DNA from: Oceanococcus sp041619555
GTDB taxonomy: Bacteria; Pseudomonadota; Gammaproteobacteria; Nevskiales; Oceanococcaceae
Length of the DNA: 64,000 nucleotides
Reading direction: 5' to 3'
Assembly: GCA_041619555.1 (NCBI GenBank)
Contig: JBFKDQ010000004.1
Span: 46,408-110,407, forward strand
Shown here piece by piece: positions 1 through 9,915 of the stretch. The translations under genes were made by a program, and so were the position numbers. Positions within the stretch are counted from its first letter, which is position 1. Each line of letters begins with the position of its first letter. The notes beneath the pieces are model-generated. The model had not been told where the DNA came from. It was given only the letters and a program-made list of their open reading frames with translations, and ran no database searches.

Positions 1-718
1 GGATCAGCCTACGCAGATTTTCATCGTCGCCACACAGCACGGCCAGACCGTAAAATGGCAGCGAGTGGAGAAATTCGAGGAAGCTGTCACACAGGCGGGA
101 AAAATCGCCACCATAGGTCTCCAGATGATCGGCGTCGATATTGGTGACCGCCGCCAGCATTGGCGTGAGATGCAGGAAAGAGGCATCCGATTCGTCCGCC
201 TCAGCCACCAGGTAAGGACCGGCGCCGAGACTGGCATTGCTGCCGCTGCTCTTCACCTTGCCGCCGACCACGTAGGTGGGATCCAGATCGCCGGCCGCCA
301 GCACCGCCGCGGTCAGGCTGGTCGTTGTGGTTTTCCCATGGGTGCCCGCAATCGCGATGCCGATGCGGAAGCGCATCAGCTCGGCCAGCATTTCGGCGCG
401 CCGGATCACCGGAATACGCGCAGCCAAAGCCGCCTTGATCTCCGGGTTTTCCGCGCCGATCGCGGTGGACCGGACGACCACGTCCGCGCCGGCAATGGCC
501 TGTGCGTGATGCCCCTGGCTGACCCGCGCCCCGAGCGCACGCAGGCGGCGGGTCACGGTGGTGTCACCCAGATCCGTGCCGCTGACCTCGTAGCCCAGAT
601 TGAGCAGGACTTCGGCGATCCCGGCCATGCCCGATCCCCCGATCCCGACAAAATGGATGCTGCGGACCTTGCCCATTCGGCCGGCCGCCAACTGGCGCAA
701 GCCTTCTGCATCAATCAT
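1..718 (-). CDS. murC: UDP-N-acetylmuramate--L-alanine ligase MurC, 5' part only (runs off the window)
   Basis: Adds L-alanine to UDP-MurNAc, the first amino acid of the peptidoglycan stem peptide, in the cytoplasm. The reading frame from the ATG at 718 stays open to base 1, giving 239 codons. Visible motifs are the N-terminal nucleotide-binding glycine loop HFVGIGGSGMAGIAE and the Mur-ligase P-loop AGTHGKTTTT. The ATG overlaps the murG stop as ATGA, which favours this start; a second ATG at 676 (MGKVRSIHF) is closer to many homologues. The C-terminal ligase domain lies outside the window. It is the last visible gene of the dcw cluster, co-oriented with murG and ftsW. Confidence 0.95.
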   Translation of the reverse strand, partial: MIDAEGLRQLAAGRMGKVRSIHFVGIGGSGMAGIAEVLLNLGYEVSGTDLGDTTVTRRLRALGARVSQGHHAQAIAGADVVVRSTAIGAENPEIKAALAARIPVIRRAEMLAELMRFRIGIAIAGTHGKTTTTSLTAAVLAAGDLDPTYVVGGKVKSSGSNASLGAGPYLVAEADESDASFLHLTPMLAAVTNIDADHLETYGGDFSRLCDSFLEFLHSLPFYGLAVLCGDDENLRRLI

Positions 719-1803
719 GCGTTCGTCTCCGTTGGCAGGCCCAGATAAGGGCGACAGAAATCGGCAATCACTCCGGTGGCCTGCGGATGGGCGCACTGGC
801 GAGCCGCCTGCGCCATTTGCAACAACACGTCCGGTTGCTCCAGCAAGGGCTTGAGCACGTCCGGTAAAGCACCCGCGCGCATCTCGCTTTCCGGCATCAG
901 CACTGCGGCGCCGGCGCGCACCAGGTGCTCGGCGTTGCGCGTCTGGTGGTCGTCAATGGCATAGGGAAAGGGAACGAGCACGCTGGCCACGCCCACTGCG
1001 GCGACCTCGGCCAGGGTCAGGGCGCCGGCACGGCAGATCAGCAGATCCGCCCAGCTCAGCGCCGCAGCCATGTCATCGATGAACTCCACCAGTTCCAGGT
1101 CGCCGCCCAGCCCGGTCTGCGCATAGGCCTGCCGCGCGGCCTCCAGCGTGCGTCCACCCTGGTGCCGCACCTGTACGCGGCCAGCCCAGGCCCCGAGCAC
1201 CGGCGGCAGAATCTGATTCAGGGCGAGCGCGCCCAGGCTGCCTCCCAGCACCAGGATCCGTAGTGGCCGGTGGGTGCCTACGCCCCGTTCGTCGGGCAAC
1301 GGCAGCGCGGCGAGTTCCTCGCGCACCGGGTTGCCGACCGTCGCAACTTTGCCGCCACTGCCCAAGGCGTTCGGATAGGCCTGAAGGACCTGCCGGGCGA
1401 GGCGCGAGAGCAAACGATTCGTGGTGCCGGGCGCTGCGTTCTGCTCATGGATGATCAGGGGCACGCCCAGCAGCCAGGCGGCGAGACCACCGGGCCCGGC
1501 GGCATAGCCGCCCAGACCTAGCACCAGTCTCGGCCGATAGGCCCGGATGACTCGCAGGGCCTGCCAGAGCGCACGCAGGATACGCGCCGGCGCCAGCAGC
1601 CGATCCTGCCAGCCCTTGCCCCGCACGCCCGCAACATCGATCCACGCCATCTCGAAGCCGGCCGCCGGCACCGCCCGCGCTTCAAAGCCGCGCCGGGTGC
1701 CCATCCACAGGACATCGACGCCCTCCTCGCGCAGACGCTTGGCGACCGCCAGGGCGGGAAAGACATGTCCGCCGGTGCCACCGGCCATGACCAGCAGCCT
1801 CAT
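715..1803 (-). CDS. murG: UDP-GlcNAc:undecaprenyl-PP-MurNAc-pentapeptide GlcNAc transferase MurG
   Basis: Transfers GlcNAc onto lipid I to form lipid II at the cytoplasmic face of the inner membrane. The product is 362 residues, normal for the family. The N-terminal GGTGGH loop (residues 8-13) is the lipid-acceptor/diphosphate motif of MurG. The C-terminal half carries the UDP-sugar site, with DLLICRAGALTLAEVAAVGVASVLVPFP-like sequence followed by DDHQTRNAEHL. It overlaps ftsW upstream and murC downstream by 4 nt each, so translation is probably coupled. Confidence 0.97.
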   Translation of the reverse strand: MRLLVMAGGTGGHVFPALAVAKRLREEGVDVLWMGTRRGFEARAVPAAGFEMAWIDVAGVRGKGWQDRLLAPARILRALWQALRVIRAYRPRLVLGLGGYAAGPGGLAAWLLGVPLIIHEQNAAPGTTNRLLSRLARQVLQAYPNALGSGGKVATVGNPVREELAALPLPDERGVGTHRPLRILVLGGSLGALALNQILPPVLGAWAGRVQVRHQGGRTLEAARQAYAQTGLGGDLELVEFIDDMAAALSWADLLICRAGALTLAEVAAVGVASVLVPFPYAIDDHQTRNAEHLVRAGAAVLMPESEMRAGALPDVLKPLLEQPDVLLQMAQAARQCAHPQATGVIADFCRPYLGLPTETNA

Positions 1804-2954
1804 CGTCCTGCCTCAGCGCGACGGGCTTCCAGACCGACGCGCAGGATGAGGCCGACGGCAGCACAGCAGCTCACCATGCTGCTTCCACCGTAACTCAGAA
1901 ATGGCAATGCGAGGCCTTTGGTCGGCAACACACCCATGTTGACGCCCACATTCAGCAAGGCCTGCAAGACCAGCCAGAAGCTCATCGCATACACCACATA
2001 GGCACCGAAATCCTGTTTCTGCTCCTGGGCCGCCACCGCGATCCGGCAACTTGCCCGCAAGCACGTGGCGAACAGCCCGAGCAAGACCAGCACGCCCAGC
2101 AGCCCGAACTCCTCGGCGAAGATTGCAAAGATGAAGTCGGTATGCGTTTCCGGCAGGTAGAGCAGTTTCTGCACGCTGTGGCCGAGCCCGACGCCGAACC
2201 ATTCTCCCCGGCCAATGGCGATCAGGGACTGGGTCAGCTGGAAGCCGCCATCAAAGGCATGCGCCCAGGGATCGCGAAAAGTCATCAGCCGCTCGACCCG
2301 ATACGGAGCGGACACCATCAGGGCGATGAATGCTGCCAGCGCCAGACCGCCAATCACCGCCAGATCACGCAAGCGCGCGCCGGCCACGAACAGGAGCAGA
2401 AAACTCACCATCAGCAGCACCGCGGCGCCGCGAAAATCAGGCTCCAGCAGCAACAGGGTGATAGCCACCGCCAGCGGCAGCAGGGGTTTGGCCAGACCGC
2501 TCCAGTGACCACGCAGGTCATCGGCGCGGCGCACGGCGTAGGCGCTCAGGTAGAGGAACATCGCCAACCGGGCCGGCTCCGATGCCTGCAGTTGGACAAA
2601 TCCCAGGTTCAACCAACGCCGGGCCCCATTGACTTCCCGGCCCACACCGGGAAAAAGGACGATGGCGAGCAGGAACAGCGCCAGCGCAAGCAATAGAAAA
2701 CTGGAGCGCTCCCAGGCCGCCAGCGGAATACTCAGCATCACCGCCGCCCCGCCCAGACCGACACCGACATAGGCCAGCTGGCGATAGAAGAAATAGAAAC
2801 TGTTGCCGGTGTAACGCTCCGCCACCGCCACCGAAGCCGAGGCCACCATGACCAGCCCAACCGCGAGCAACAGGGCAACCGACCACAGCAAGGTGCGGTC
2901 AAGCTCCTGCAAGCGGAAACCCAGCGGTGGCAGCGTCAGGACCAGCCTGCTCAT
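1800..2954 (-). CDS. ftsW: Peptidoglycan glycosyltransferase FtsW
   Basis: SEDS-family glycan polymerase of the divisome, an integral inner-membrane protein working with FtsI. The chosen ATG at 2954 overlaps the murD stop (ATGA) and gives 384 residues; an in-frame upstream ATG would add 25 residues inside murD. About ten hydrophobic segments are visible. The C-terminal half has the SEDS signature around HTDFIFAIFAEEFG and the final LPFLSYGGSSM, which is conserved in FtsW/RodA. Placement between murD and murG is the standard dcw order and supports FtsW over RodA. Confidence 0.96.
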   Translation of the reverse strand: MSRLVLTLPPLGFRLQELDRTLLWSVALLLAVGLVMVASASVAVAERYTGNSFYFFYRQLAYVGVGLGGAAVMLSIPLAAWERSSFLLLALALFLLAIVLFPGVGREVNGARRWLNLGFVQLQASEPARLAMFLYLSAYAVRRADDLRGHWSGLAKPLLPLAVAITLLLLEPDFRGAAVLLMVSFLLLFVAGARLRDLAVIGGLALAAFIALMVSAPYRVERLMTFRDPWAHAFDGGFQLTQSLIAIGRGEWFGVGLGHSVQKLLYLPETHTDFIFAIFAEEFGLLGVLVLLGLFATCLRASCRIAVAAQEQKQDFGAYVVYAMSFWLVLQALLNVGVNMGVLPTKGLALPFLSYGGSSMVSCCAAVGLILRVGLEARRAEAGR

Positions 2955-4270
2955 GCCAGCCCCCCCGCCAACTCGGCAAAGTGCTGGCCACGCGCCTCGT
3001 ATCCGTTGTACTGGTCGAAGCTCGCGCAACCGGGCGAAAGCAGCACCACATCCCCGGGCCGTGCCAGCTCCGCGGCGCGCGTGACCGCCGGCTCCAGTGC
3101 GGCGAATTCAAGCACCGGACACTGCGGCGGCAGGCTCGTGAGATCACGGCCGATCTTGCCCGCGTCCTCTCCATACAGCAGCACCGCCCGGGCCTTTTGC
3201 GCCAGCGGGGCGAGCCAGGGCGAGAAGTCGCCGCCCTTGGCCTGGCCGCCAGCCAGCAACAGCACCGGCGCATCCAGCCCCTGCAAGGCAGCGAGCGTGG
3301 CGCCAACATTGGTCCCTTTGGAGTCGTTGACCCAGCGAACGCCGTTGCGCTCCGCCACCCATTCGCAGCGATGCGGCAAGCCGGCAAAGTTCCGCGCCGC
3401 CGCGACCATGGCGTCGCGCGAGAGCCCCACGGTCTGGCCCAGCGCCCATGCGGCCAGCACATTGGCATGGTTGTGGCCGCCCATCAGCTTGAGTTCATCC
3501 AATCGCAGCCAGGCCTCGCCCGCGACCCTCAGGGCTCCATCCGCGCGGCAGAAATCTGCCGCCTGCTCGCAGCTGAAGGTCTTCAAGGGCAGAGTGGCCG
3601 GCGGCAACTCGGCGGTCTGCGGATCATCCAAATTCAACACACCGGCGCGGGCGGCCTCGAAAATCCTCGCCTTGGCGCGGACATAGGCGGCGAAATCGCC
3701 ATGGCGATCCAGGTGGTCGGCACTGAGATTGAGAATCACCGCAACTTCACAGGGCAGAGCCGAGGTGAGTTCCAGTTGGAAACTCGACAATTCCAGCACG
3801 ATCAGGTCTGCAGGTGAACCCAGCAAATCCAGCGCCGGCGGACCGAGATTGCCACCGGCCAGCACGCGCAGACCGTCGGCCTCGGCCATTTTCGCCAGCA
3901 GACTCACCACCGTGCTCTTGCCGTTGGAGCCGGTCACCGCAACCACCGGGCTGCGGTTGTCACGAGCGAACACCTCGATGTCTCCGAGCAGCGGCAAACC
4001 GGCACGTCGGGCCGCCTGGAGCAAGGGCATCTGGAGATCCAGACCCGGCGAAACCACCAACGTATCGATGCCGACCAGGAGATCTTGGGTACAGGCTCCC
4101 GCCACCAACTCCACTTCGGGATAGGCGCGGCGCAAGGCATCTGCGAACGGCGGCTGCTCACGGGTATCGCAGACCCGCAGCCGCGCACCCTGGGCGTGCA
4201 GATAGCGCACCGCCGACCAGCCGCTCAGGCCCAGCCCCACGATCAGCAGATTGTGCTGGTTCCAGGGCAT
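2951..4270 (-). CDS. murD: UDP-N-acetylmuramoyl-L-alanine--D-glutamate ligase MurD
   Basis: ATP-dependent addition of D-glutamate to UDP-MurNAc-L-Ala in the cytoplasm. The product is 439 residues. The N-terminal glycine-rich GLGLSGWSAVRYL segment binds the nucleotide substrate, and the P-loop GSNGKST lies at residues 114-120. Further Mur-ligase motifs are NLSADHLDRHGDF and GGHNHANVLAAWA. The start at 4270 shares one base with the mraY stop (TGATG); a longer open frame extends upstream only because it runs through mraY out of phase. It overlaps ftsW by 4 nt. Confidence 0.97.
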   Translation of the reverse strand: MPWNQHNLLIVGLGLSGWSAVRYLHAQGARLRVCDTREQPPFADALRRAYPEVELVAGACTQDLLVGIDTLVVSPGLDLQMPLLQAARRAGLPLLGDIEVFARDNRSPVVAVTGSNGKSTVVSLLAKMAEADGLRVLAGGNLGPPALDLLGSPADLIVLELSSFQLELTSALPCEVAVILNLSADHLDRHGDFAAYVRAKARIFEAARAGVLNLDDPQTAELPPATLPLKTFSCEQAADFCRADGALRVAGEAWLRLDELKLMGGHNHANVLAAWALGQTVGLSRDAMVAAARNFAGLPHRCEWVAERNGVRWVNDSKGTNVGATLAALQGLDAPVLLLAGGQAKGGDFSPWLAPLAQKARAVLLYGEDAGKIGRDLTSLPPQCPVLEFAALEPAVTRAAELARPGDVVLLSPGCASFDQYNGYEARGQHFAELAGGLA

Positions 4271-5352
4271 CAGCGCACCTTGAGCGTGGCCAGGCCGACC
4301 AGCACCAGAATCAGGGTGACGATCCAGAACCGGACAATGATTTTCGGCTCGGGCCAGCCCTTGAGTTCGAAATGATGATGCAGCGGAGCCATCCGGAAGA
4401 TGCGCCGGCCGGTGAGTTTGAAACTTCCGACCTGGAGAATCACCGACACGGTTTCGGCAACGAACACCCCGCCCATGATCAGCAGCACGATTTCCTGCTT
4501 GACCATCAGTGCGACCACGCCGAGCGCCGCGCCGAGCGCGAGGGCGCCGACATCGCCCATGAACATCTGCGCGGGATAGGTGTTGAACCAGAGAAAACCA
4601 AGTCCCGCACCGCTGATCGCCGTGCAGAAAATCATCACCTCGCCGACCCCGGCGACATAAGGGATGCCTAGATATTCGGCAAACTTCACATGCCCGGTGA
4701 CGTAGGCGAACACACCAAGCGCCGCCGCCACCATCACGCAGGGCATGATTGCAAGACCATCCAGGCCATCGGTGAGATTGACGGCATTGCTGCTGCCGAC
4801 GATGACCAGATAGCCCCACACCCAGAACATACCCCCGAGGGGAATGACCAGATCCTTGAGCAAGGGAAAATACAGATTGCTCACCATCGGCGCATCGCCC
4901 AGCACCCACAGCAGGCCGGTGGCGGCGAATCCGGCCAGACTCTGCCAGCCGTATTTCGCCCGTGCGGACAGTCCATCGGAGTTGCGATACTTCAGCTTGC
5001 GGTAGTCATCGACAAAGCCGATCGCGGCAAAAGCGAAGGTGCAGGCGAGCGCAATCCAGACATAGAAATTGCGCAGGTCCGCCCACAGCAGGGTGGCGAC
5101 ACCGACGGCGGCAATGATCAGGGCGCCCCCCATGGTCGGCGTCCCGGCTTTGGAATAATGAGATTTCGGCCCTTCCTCGCGCACTTGCTGACCGATCTGC
5201 TTGCGCACCAGAAGATCGATCAGGCGTGGCCCCAGGATCAGGCTGAAAGCCAGAGCCGTCAGTACCCCCATGATCGCGCGCAGCGTCAGGTACTGAAAGG
5301 CATTCAGGGGACTGAAATAAGGCGTGAGCCACTCGGCGAGATGAAAGATCAT
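4270..5352 (-). CDS. mraY: Phospho-N-acetylmuramoyl-pentapeptide transferase MraY
   Basis: Transfers phospho-MurNAc-pentapeptide to undecaprenyl phosphate, making lipid I in the inner membrane. The 360-residue polytopic protein has the usual MraY length and about ten membrane segments. Family signatures are the PTMGG stretch after the second membrane helix, the acidic FVDDYRKL motif, NAVNLTDGLDGLA, and the C-terminal RRIFRMAPLHHHFE histidine-rich loop. It overlaps murF by 4 nt and murD by 1 nt. Confidence 0.98.
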   Translation of the reverse strand: MIFHLAEWLTPYFSPLNAFQYLTLRAIMGVLTALAFSLILGPRLIDLLVRKQIGQQVREEGPKSHYSKAGTPTMGGALIIAAVGVATLLWADLRNFYVWIALACTFAFAAIGFVDDYRKLKYRNSDGLSARAKYGWQSLAGFAATGLLWVLGDAPMVSNLYFPLLKDLVIPLGGMFWVWGYLVIVGSSNAVNLTDGLDGLAIMPCVMVAAALGVFAYVTGHVKFAEYLGIPYVAGVGEVMIFCTAISGAGLGFLWFNTYPAQMFMGDVGALALGAALGVVALMVKQEIVLLIMGGVFVAETVSVILQVGSFKLTGRRIFRMAPLHHHFELKGWPEPKIIVRFWIVTLILVLVGLATLKVR

Positions 5353-6695
5353 GGCGACGAAGATTCCAGCAGTTGGGCAACCAGCTGATCCATGCCCGCG
5401 CTGCGCGAGCCCTTGACCAGAACCGAATCACCGGATGAGAGCGACCCGGAAAGCGCCCGTTGCAGGGACTCCCGGTTGGAAAAGTGTTGCGCTTCTGGCC
5501 CATAGGCCTCGGCCGCGTGACGGCTGAGGCTGCCGACGGTCCACAGATGTTCGATCCCGGCGCGCCGGATGGCCGCGCCGGCCTGGGCATGCAATTGCGG
5601 CGCCTGCGCCCCTAGTTCGGCCATGTCCCCCAACACCAGGTGCCGCGATGGCGGGCACTGGGCCAGCAGTTCGAGCGCCACTTGCAGGGAATGCGGGTTG
5701 GCGTTGTAACTGTCATCAATCAGTTGCTGCCCACCCGGCATCTGCCGCACCTGCAGACGTCCGGCGACCGGATGCATCTGCGCCAGGCCGGCCTGAATCT
5801 CTTCGCCATCAAGCCCCAGGGCAGTGGCGACCGCCGCCGCCGCCAGGGCGTTCATCACGCTATGCCGGCCCGGCATCGGCAGATCGACGCGCCAGGCGCC
5901 GGCCGGAGTTTGCAACTCGAAGTGCTGGCTCAACAGCTCATTGCGCTCCTTACAGGCACGGACATCGGCCGCGGACGCACGACCGAAACCGAGCATTTTT
6001 CTGCCCGCGGCCAAGCGCCGCCATTCCTGCGCCTGCTCGTCATCCACGTTGATCACCGCAACACCCTGCACAGGCAGGGCCGCAAACAATTCTCCCTTCG
6101 CAAGGGCGACGCCACGACGACTGCCAAAGCCCTCCAGGTGCGCATCCCCGGCCATCGTGATCACGCCGACATCCGGACGCGCCAGCGCGGCCAGCAAGGC
6201 GATGTCACCGGCCTTGCTGGCGCCCATTTCCAATACCGCAAATTGATCTTCGGGCCGCAGGTTCAGCAGGCACAGCGGCAGGCCGATGTGGTTGTTCAGA
6301 TTTCCTGGGGTCGCATACACCGTATGCTGCTGGCCAAGAATGGCGCTCAGCATCTCCTTGACGCTGGTCTTGCCGTTGGAACCGGTCACGCCGACCAGCT
6401 TGCCGCCCCAGCGCTGCCGCCAGAGCGCGGCCAGACCTTGCATCGCGACCAGGACGTCCGCGACGATCAGCTGCGGCAGTTCAACCGGGACCGGCCGGGC
6501 CACCAGCGCCGCGGCCGCGCCACGCGCCGCGGCCGCGGCAACGAAATCATGACCGTCGACATGCTGTCCGGGAAGGGCCACAAACAGCTCTCCCGGCCGC
6601 AACTTGCGGGTATCAATCGCGGCCCCGACCGGCGTCACATCGACACCGGAGCAGCGCGCGCCGAGGGCTTCGGCCAGTTCGCTCAGGCGCTGCAT
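5349..6695 (-). CDS. murF: UDP-MurNAc-tripeptide--D-alanyl-D-alanine ligase MurF
   Basis: Adds D-Ala-D-Ala to the UDP-MurNAc tripeptide in the cytoplasm. The product is 448 residues, close to the usual length. The N-terminal domain has the substrate-binding ARG/DTRKLRPGELFVAL segment, and the P-loop GSNGKT is at residues 105-110. The adenine-binding NNHIGLPLCLL and the C-terminal DSYNANPHSLQVALE and LGDMAELG motifs are typical of MurF. The start at 6695 overlaps the end of murE by 13 nt. Confidence 0.97.
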   Translation of the reverse strand: MQRLSELAEALGARCSGVDVTPVGAAIDTRKLRPGELFVALPGQHVDGHDFVAAAAARGAAAALVARPVPVELPQLIVADVLVAMQGLAALWRQRWGGKLVGVTGSNGKTSVKEMLSAILGQQHTVYATPGNLNNHIGLPLCLLNLRPEDQFAVLEMGASKAGDIALLAALARPDVGVITMAGDAHLEGFGSRRGVALAKGELFAALPVQGVAVINVDDEQAQEWRRLAAGRKMLGFGRASAADVRACKERNELLSQHFELQTPAGAWRVDLPMPGRHSVMNALAAAAVATALGLDGEEIQAGLAQMHPVAGRLQVRQMPGGQQLIDDSYNANPHSLQVALELLAQCPPSRHLVLGDMAELGAQAPQLHAQAGAAIRRAGIEHLWTVGSLSRHAAEAYGPEAQHFSNRESLQRALSGSLSSGDSVLVKGSRSAGMDQLVAQLLESSSP

Positions 6696-8182
6696 GGCTC
6701 GACCTCCAAACCCAGGCCGCGCTGCACTTCGCGCCGGTCGGAGAAACTCCGCCGCTCGCCACCGATCTGCTGGTAGTCCTCGTGCCCCTTGCCCGCCACC
6801 AGGACCACGTCATTCTCCCCGGCGTTCGCGATGGCCTGGGCAATGGCCGTCGCGCGATCATGGATCACACGATACGTGATTTCCGCAGGCATGCCTTCCA
6901 GCATTTCGGCCACGATGGCCTCGGGACTCTCGCTGCGCGGATTGTCATCGGTGAGAATCAGCTCATCCGCCAGACCGGCCGCAATTGCGGCCATCTGCGG
7001 ACGCTTGCCACGGTCCCGGTCTCCACCGCAGCCGAACACGCAAATCAAACGCCCCCGAGCCGGTTGATGCTCGACCAGGGCACGCAGAACCTGGGCCAGC
7101 GCGCCGGGCGTATGGGCGTAGTCCACCACCACCAGCGGCAGGCCTGGCGCACGAAACGCTTCAACCCGCCCTGGCACGGTATTCACTCGACCCAGAGCCT
7201 GCACCACCTGATCCAGCGGCACGCCGGCCGTGCGCCAGGCTGCCGCTACCGCGAGCAGGTTGTAGACATTGAAATGGCCGATCAGCCCGCAGTGCACGGG
7301 CAACCGCTGCTGCGCAGTACAGAGCTCGAAACTGAGCCCCGCCGGACTCTTGTGCAGATTTTCGGCGCGCAACCAGTCGCCCAGATCCAGCTTGCGTTCA
7401 ATCGAATACGGCACCACCGGCTTGCTGACCGCCAGTTCCCTGGCCCATTGCAGACCATGATCATCGTCAATATTGATGATGATGGACTGCAGATCTTTGA
7501 CATCGAACAGGCGCCGCTTCGCCCGCGCGTAGTTGTTCAGATCACCGTGGTAATCCAGGTGATCGCGGCTCAAGTTGGTGAAGATGGCCGCGTTCAGACT
7601 CACCCCGTTGATGCGCCCCTGATCCAGGGCATGCGAGGACACCTCCATCGCCAGGCTGTCCGCGCCGGTCGCCGCGAGCCGCGCCAGCCAGGCCTGCAAA
7701 CCGATCGGGTCGGGCGTGGTATGCGTGGCCATCTGCAGATCATCCAGATAGCCGAAACCAACGGTGCCGATGACGCCGCAACGGCGACCGAGATGACCGG
7801 CAACCTGGGCGAACAGATGGCTGCAGGAGGTCTTTCCATCGGTACCGGTAATGCCCAGAACGAAGAGACGATCCGAGGGGCGGGCATGGAAGCGGGCGGC
7901 GATCAATCCAACCCGGCGCGACAGATTCGGCACGGGCACGCAGGGCAGACCACAGCTGAGACTGGCGCAGGACGCACTCGGCTCCCAGGCCACCGCCACC
8001 GCCCCGCGCCTCACCGCCTGATCGATGAAATCCAGGCCATGCGACTCGGTGCCACGACAGGCGAGAAACAGGAACCCGGGTTCCACCAGGCGACTGTCCA
8101 TCGCGAGCCCGGAGACCACCGGATCATGCCCGCACTGCGTCGGATCAACCTCGAGCAACTGGCTCAGGTGCAGGCGGTTCAC
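6683..8182 (-). CDS. murE: UDP-MurNAc-L-Ala-D-Glu--meso-diaminopimelate ligase MurE
   Basis: Adds the third stem-peptide residue. The 499-residue protein has the P-loop GTDGKT at residues 113-118 and the substrate lysine region near HALDQGRINGV. The C-terminal DDNPRSE motif specifies meso-diaminopimelate rather than lysine, as expected for a Gram-negative cell; dapF further along the window supplies that substrate. It overlaps ftsI by 4 nt and murF by 13 nt. Confidence 0.97.
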   Translation of the reverse strand: MNRLHLSQLLEVDPTQCGHDPVVSGLAMDSRLVEPGFLFLACRGTESHGLDFIDQAVRRGAVAVAWEPSASCASLSCGLPCVPVPNLSRRVGLIAARFHARPSDRLFVLGITGTDGKTSCSHLFAQVAGHLGRRCGVIGTVGFGYLDDLQMATHTTPDPIGLQAWLARLAATGADSLAMEVSSHALDQGRINGVSLNAAIFTNLSRDHLDYHGDLNNYARAKRRLFDVKDLQSIIINIDDDHGLQWARELAVSKPVVPYSIERKLDLGDWLRAENLHKSPAGLSFELCTAQQRLPVHCGLIGHFNVYNLLAVAAAWRTAGVPLDQVVQALGRVNTVPGRVEAFRAPGLPLVVVDYAHTPGALAQVLRALVEHQPARGRLICVFGCGGDRDRGKRPQMAAIAAGLADELILTDDNPRSESPEAIVAEMLEGMPAEITYRVIHDRATAIAQAIANAGENDVVLVAGKGHEDYQQIGGERRSFSDRREVQRGLGLEVEPCSA

Positions 8183-9915
8183 GAGCGGGCTCCTTGCGAT
8201 TCGAGAACGGCGAGGTCGGACTGGTATTCTGCGGGCGCAATCTGCAGCAGGCGTGCGGCCGAACTCATCACCCGTGAGAACACCGGAGCGGCGACCAGTC
8301 CGCCGTAGTACACCCCGGCCGCGGGCTCGTCCAGCATCACCAATCCCAAAAGCCGCGGATTTTCCGCCGGCAGCATGCCGACAAACAGCGATTGATGGCG
8401 GTCGTTCGAGTAACCACCGGGCTCGGCCTTGCGAACCGTGCCGGTTTTGCCCGCGACCCGATAGCCCGGCACCGCTGCCCGCTCGCCAGTCCCCCCGTCG
8501 GCGACCACAGCCGACAGCATGCTCCGGATCGCGGCGGCCGTTTGCGGTTTCAGCACCCGCGCTTCGGCGTATTCGGATCCGCCCTTGAGCAGGGACAGAG
8601 GCCGGCGCACGCCATCGGCAGCCAGCACCATATAGGCCTGGGCCAGTTGCAGGGCGGTGACGCTCATGCCGTAGCCGTAGGAGGCCGTGGCGGTACCGAC
8701 CTCACCCCATTCAAACGGGCTGAGCAGGCTGCCGCCAACCTCACCCGGAAAGCCGGACGCGGTGGAGTAGCCGAAGCCGAAGTCGCGGAACGTATCAAAC
8801 AGCCGGTCGGCGCCGATCTGCAGGCCCAGCTTGGCCGCCCCCACATTGCTGGACTTGGCCAGCAGCGTGGATAAATCGAGCACGCCGTAGGCGCGGTGAT
8901 CGCGAACCTGCAGGCGCCCCACCTTCATCCAGCCGCGGCCGGTATCGATGGTGCTCTCGGCATCGACGATGCCCGCCTCCAGCGCGGCTGCCACGACCAG
9001 GGGCTTGACGGTAGACCCCGGCTCGAACTGATCCAGCGCCGCCCGATTACGCCAAGCCGCGCGATTCTCCCCCAGGTGGCCGCGATCATTCGGATTGAAA
9101 CCGGGCTGCGTCGCCAGCGCCAGGATTTCGCCGCTGAGCACGTCCGCCACCAGGATGATGCCGCCTTTCGCCTCATGCGCGGCGACCGCCGACTTCAGCT
9201 CGGCGTAGGCGAAATGCTGCAGACGCAGGTCGATGGCAAGATCCATGTCCGCGCCCGGACGCGAGGCGCGGAATTCATTCAGGTCGTCGACCACCCGACC
9301 CAGGCGATCCTGAATCACCAAACGGTGGCCCGGCGCACCGGCCAGCAGGCTGTCGAGCCCGCGCTCAAGCCCCTCTTGACCAACCCCGTCAATATTGCAC
9401 AAGCCAACCAACTGGGCGGTCACTTCCGCAGCGGGATAGTAGCGCCGATATTCCCGTTGACCGAATACGCCAGGCGCCCCCAGGTCCAGAATCTGCCGCG
9501 CCTCGCTAGGCGGCAACTGGCGCTTGAGATAGAAGAACTGGCGGCCATCACGCTGGCGCAGGTCTTCGCGCAGCTGCAGCGCATCGAGTTTCAGCATGCC
9601 GGCGAGCGGGTCGATGTATTCAGGCTGCGCGAGCAAAGCTGAAGGCACTACCCAGATGGACTCAACCGGCGCGCTCAGAGCCAAAGGCGCGCCATGCCGA
9701 TCACGAATGGCGCCTCGCCCGCCTGGCTCCAACAAGGTGCGCACATGGCGACGTTCGCCCTCGGCGGTCAGGAAATCCCGATCACGCACCTGCAGTTCGA
9801 AGGCGCGCAGACCCAGGGCGACAAAACCCAGGCCCAGCAGGCCCAGCACCAACTTGCGGCGCCAGGCCTGAGGCGGCTCAGTCCGCGACCGGGACGTGGA
9901 CGATGGCGTAGGCAT
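8179..9915 (-). CDS. ftsI: Division-specific peptidoglycan transpeptidase FtsI (PBP3)
   Basis: Class B penicillin-binding protein that crosslinks septal peptidoglycan. It has a short cytoplasmic tail, one N-terminal membrane anchor at about residues 21-39, a non-catalytic pedestal, and a periplasmic transpeptidase domain. The active-site serine is S301 in the STVK motif (301-304), followed by SSN at 355-357 and KTGT at 490-493, so the domain looks intact. Length is 578 residues. The ATG at 9915 lies 8 nt after an AGGG and overlaps ftsL by 38 nt. Confidence 0.97.
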   Translation of the reverse strand: MPTPSSTSRSRTEPPQAWRRKLVLGLLGLGFVALGLRAFELQVRDRDFLTAEGERRHVRTLLEPGGRGAIRDRHGAPLALSAPVESIWVVPSALLAQPEYIDPLAGMLKLDALQLREDLRQRDGRQFFYLKRQLPPSEARQILDLGAPGVFGQREYRRYYPAAEVTAQLVGLCNIDGVGQEGLERGLDSLLAGAPGHRLVIQDRLGRVVDDLNEFRASRPGADMDLAIDLRLQHFAYAELKSAVAAHEAKGGIILVADVLSGEILALATQPGFNPNDRGHLGENRAAWRNRAALDQFEPGSTVKPLVVAAALEAGIVDAESTIDTGRGWMKVGRLQVRDHRAYGVLDLSTLLAKSSNVGAAKLGLQIGADRLFDTFRDFGFGYSTASGFPGEVGGSLLSPFEWGEVGTATASYGYGMSVTALQLAQAYMVLAADGVRRPLSLLKGGSEYAEARVLKPQTAAAIRSMLSAVVADGGTGERAAVPGYRVAGKTGTVRKAEPGGYSNDRHQSLFVGMLPAENPRLLGLVMLDEPAAGVYYGGLVAAPVFSRVMSSAARLLQIAPAEYQSDLAVLESQGARS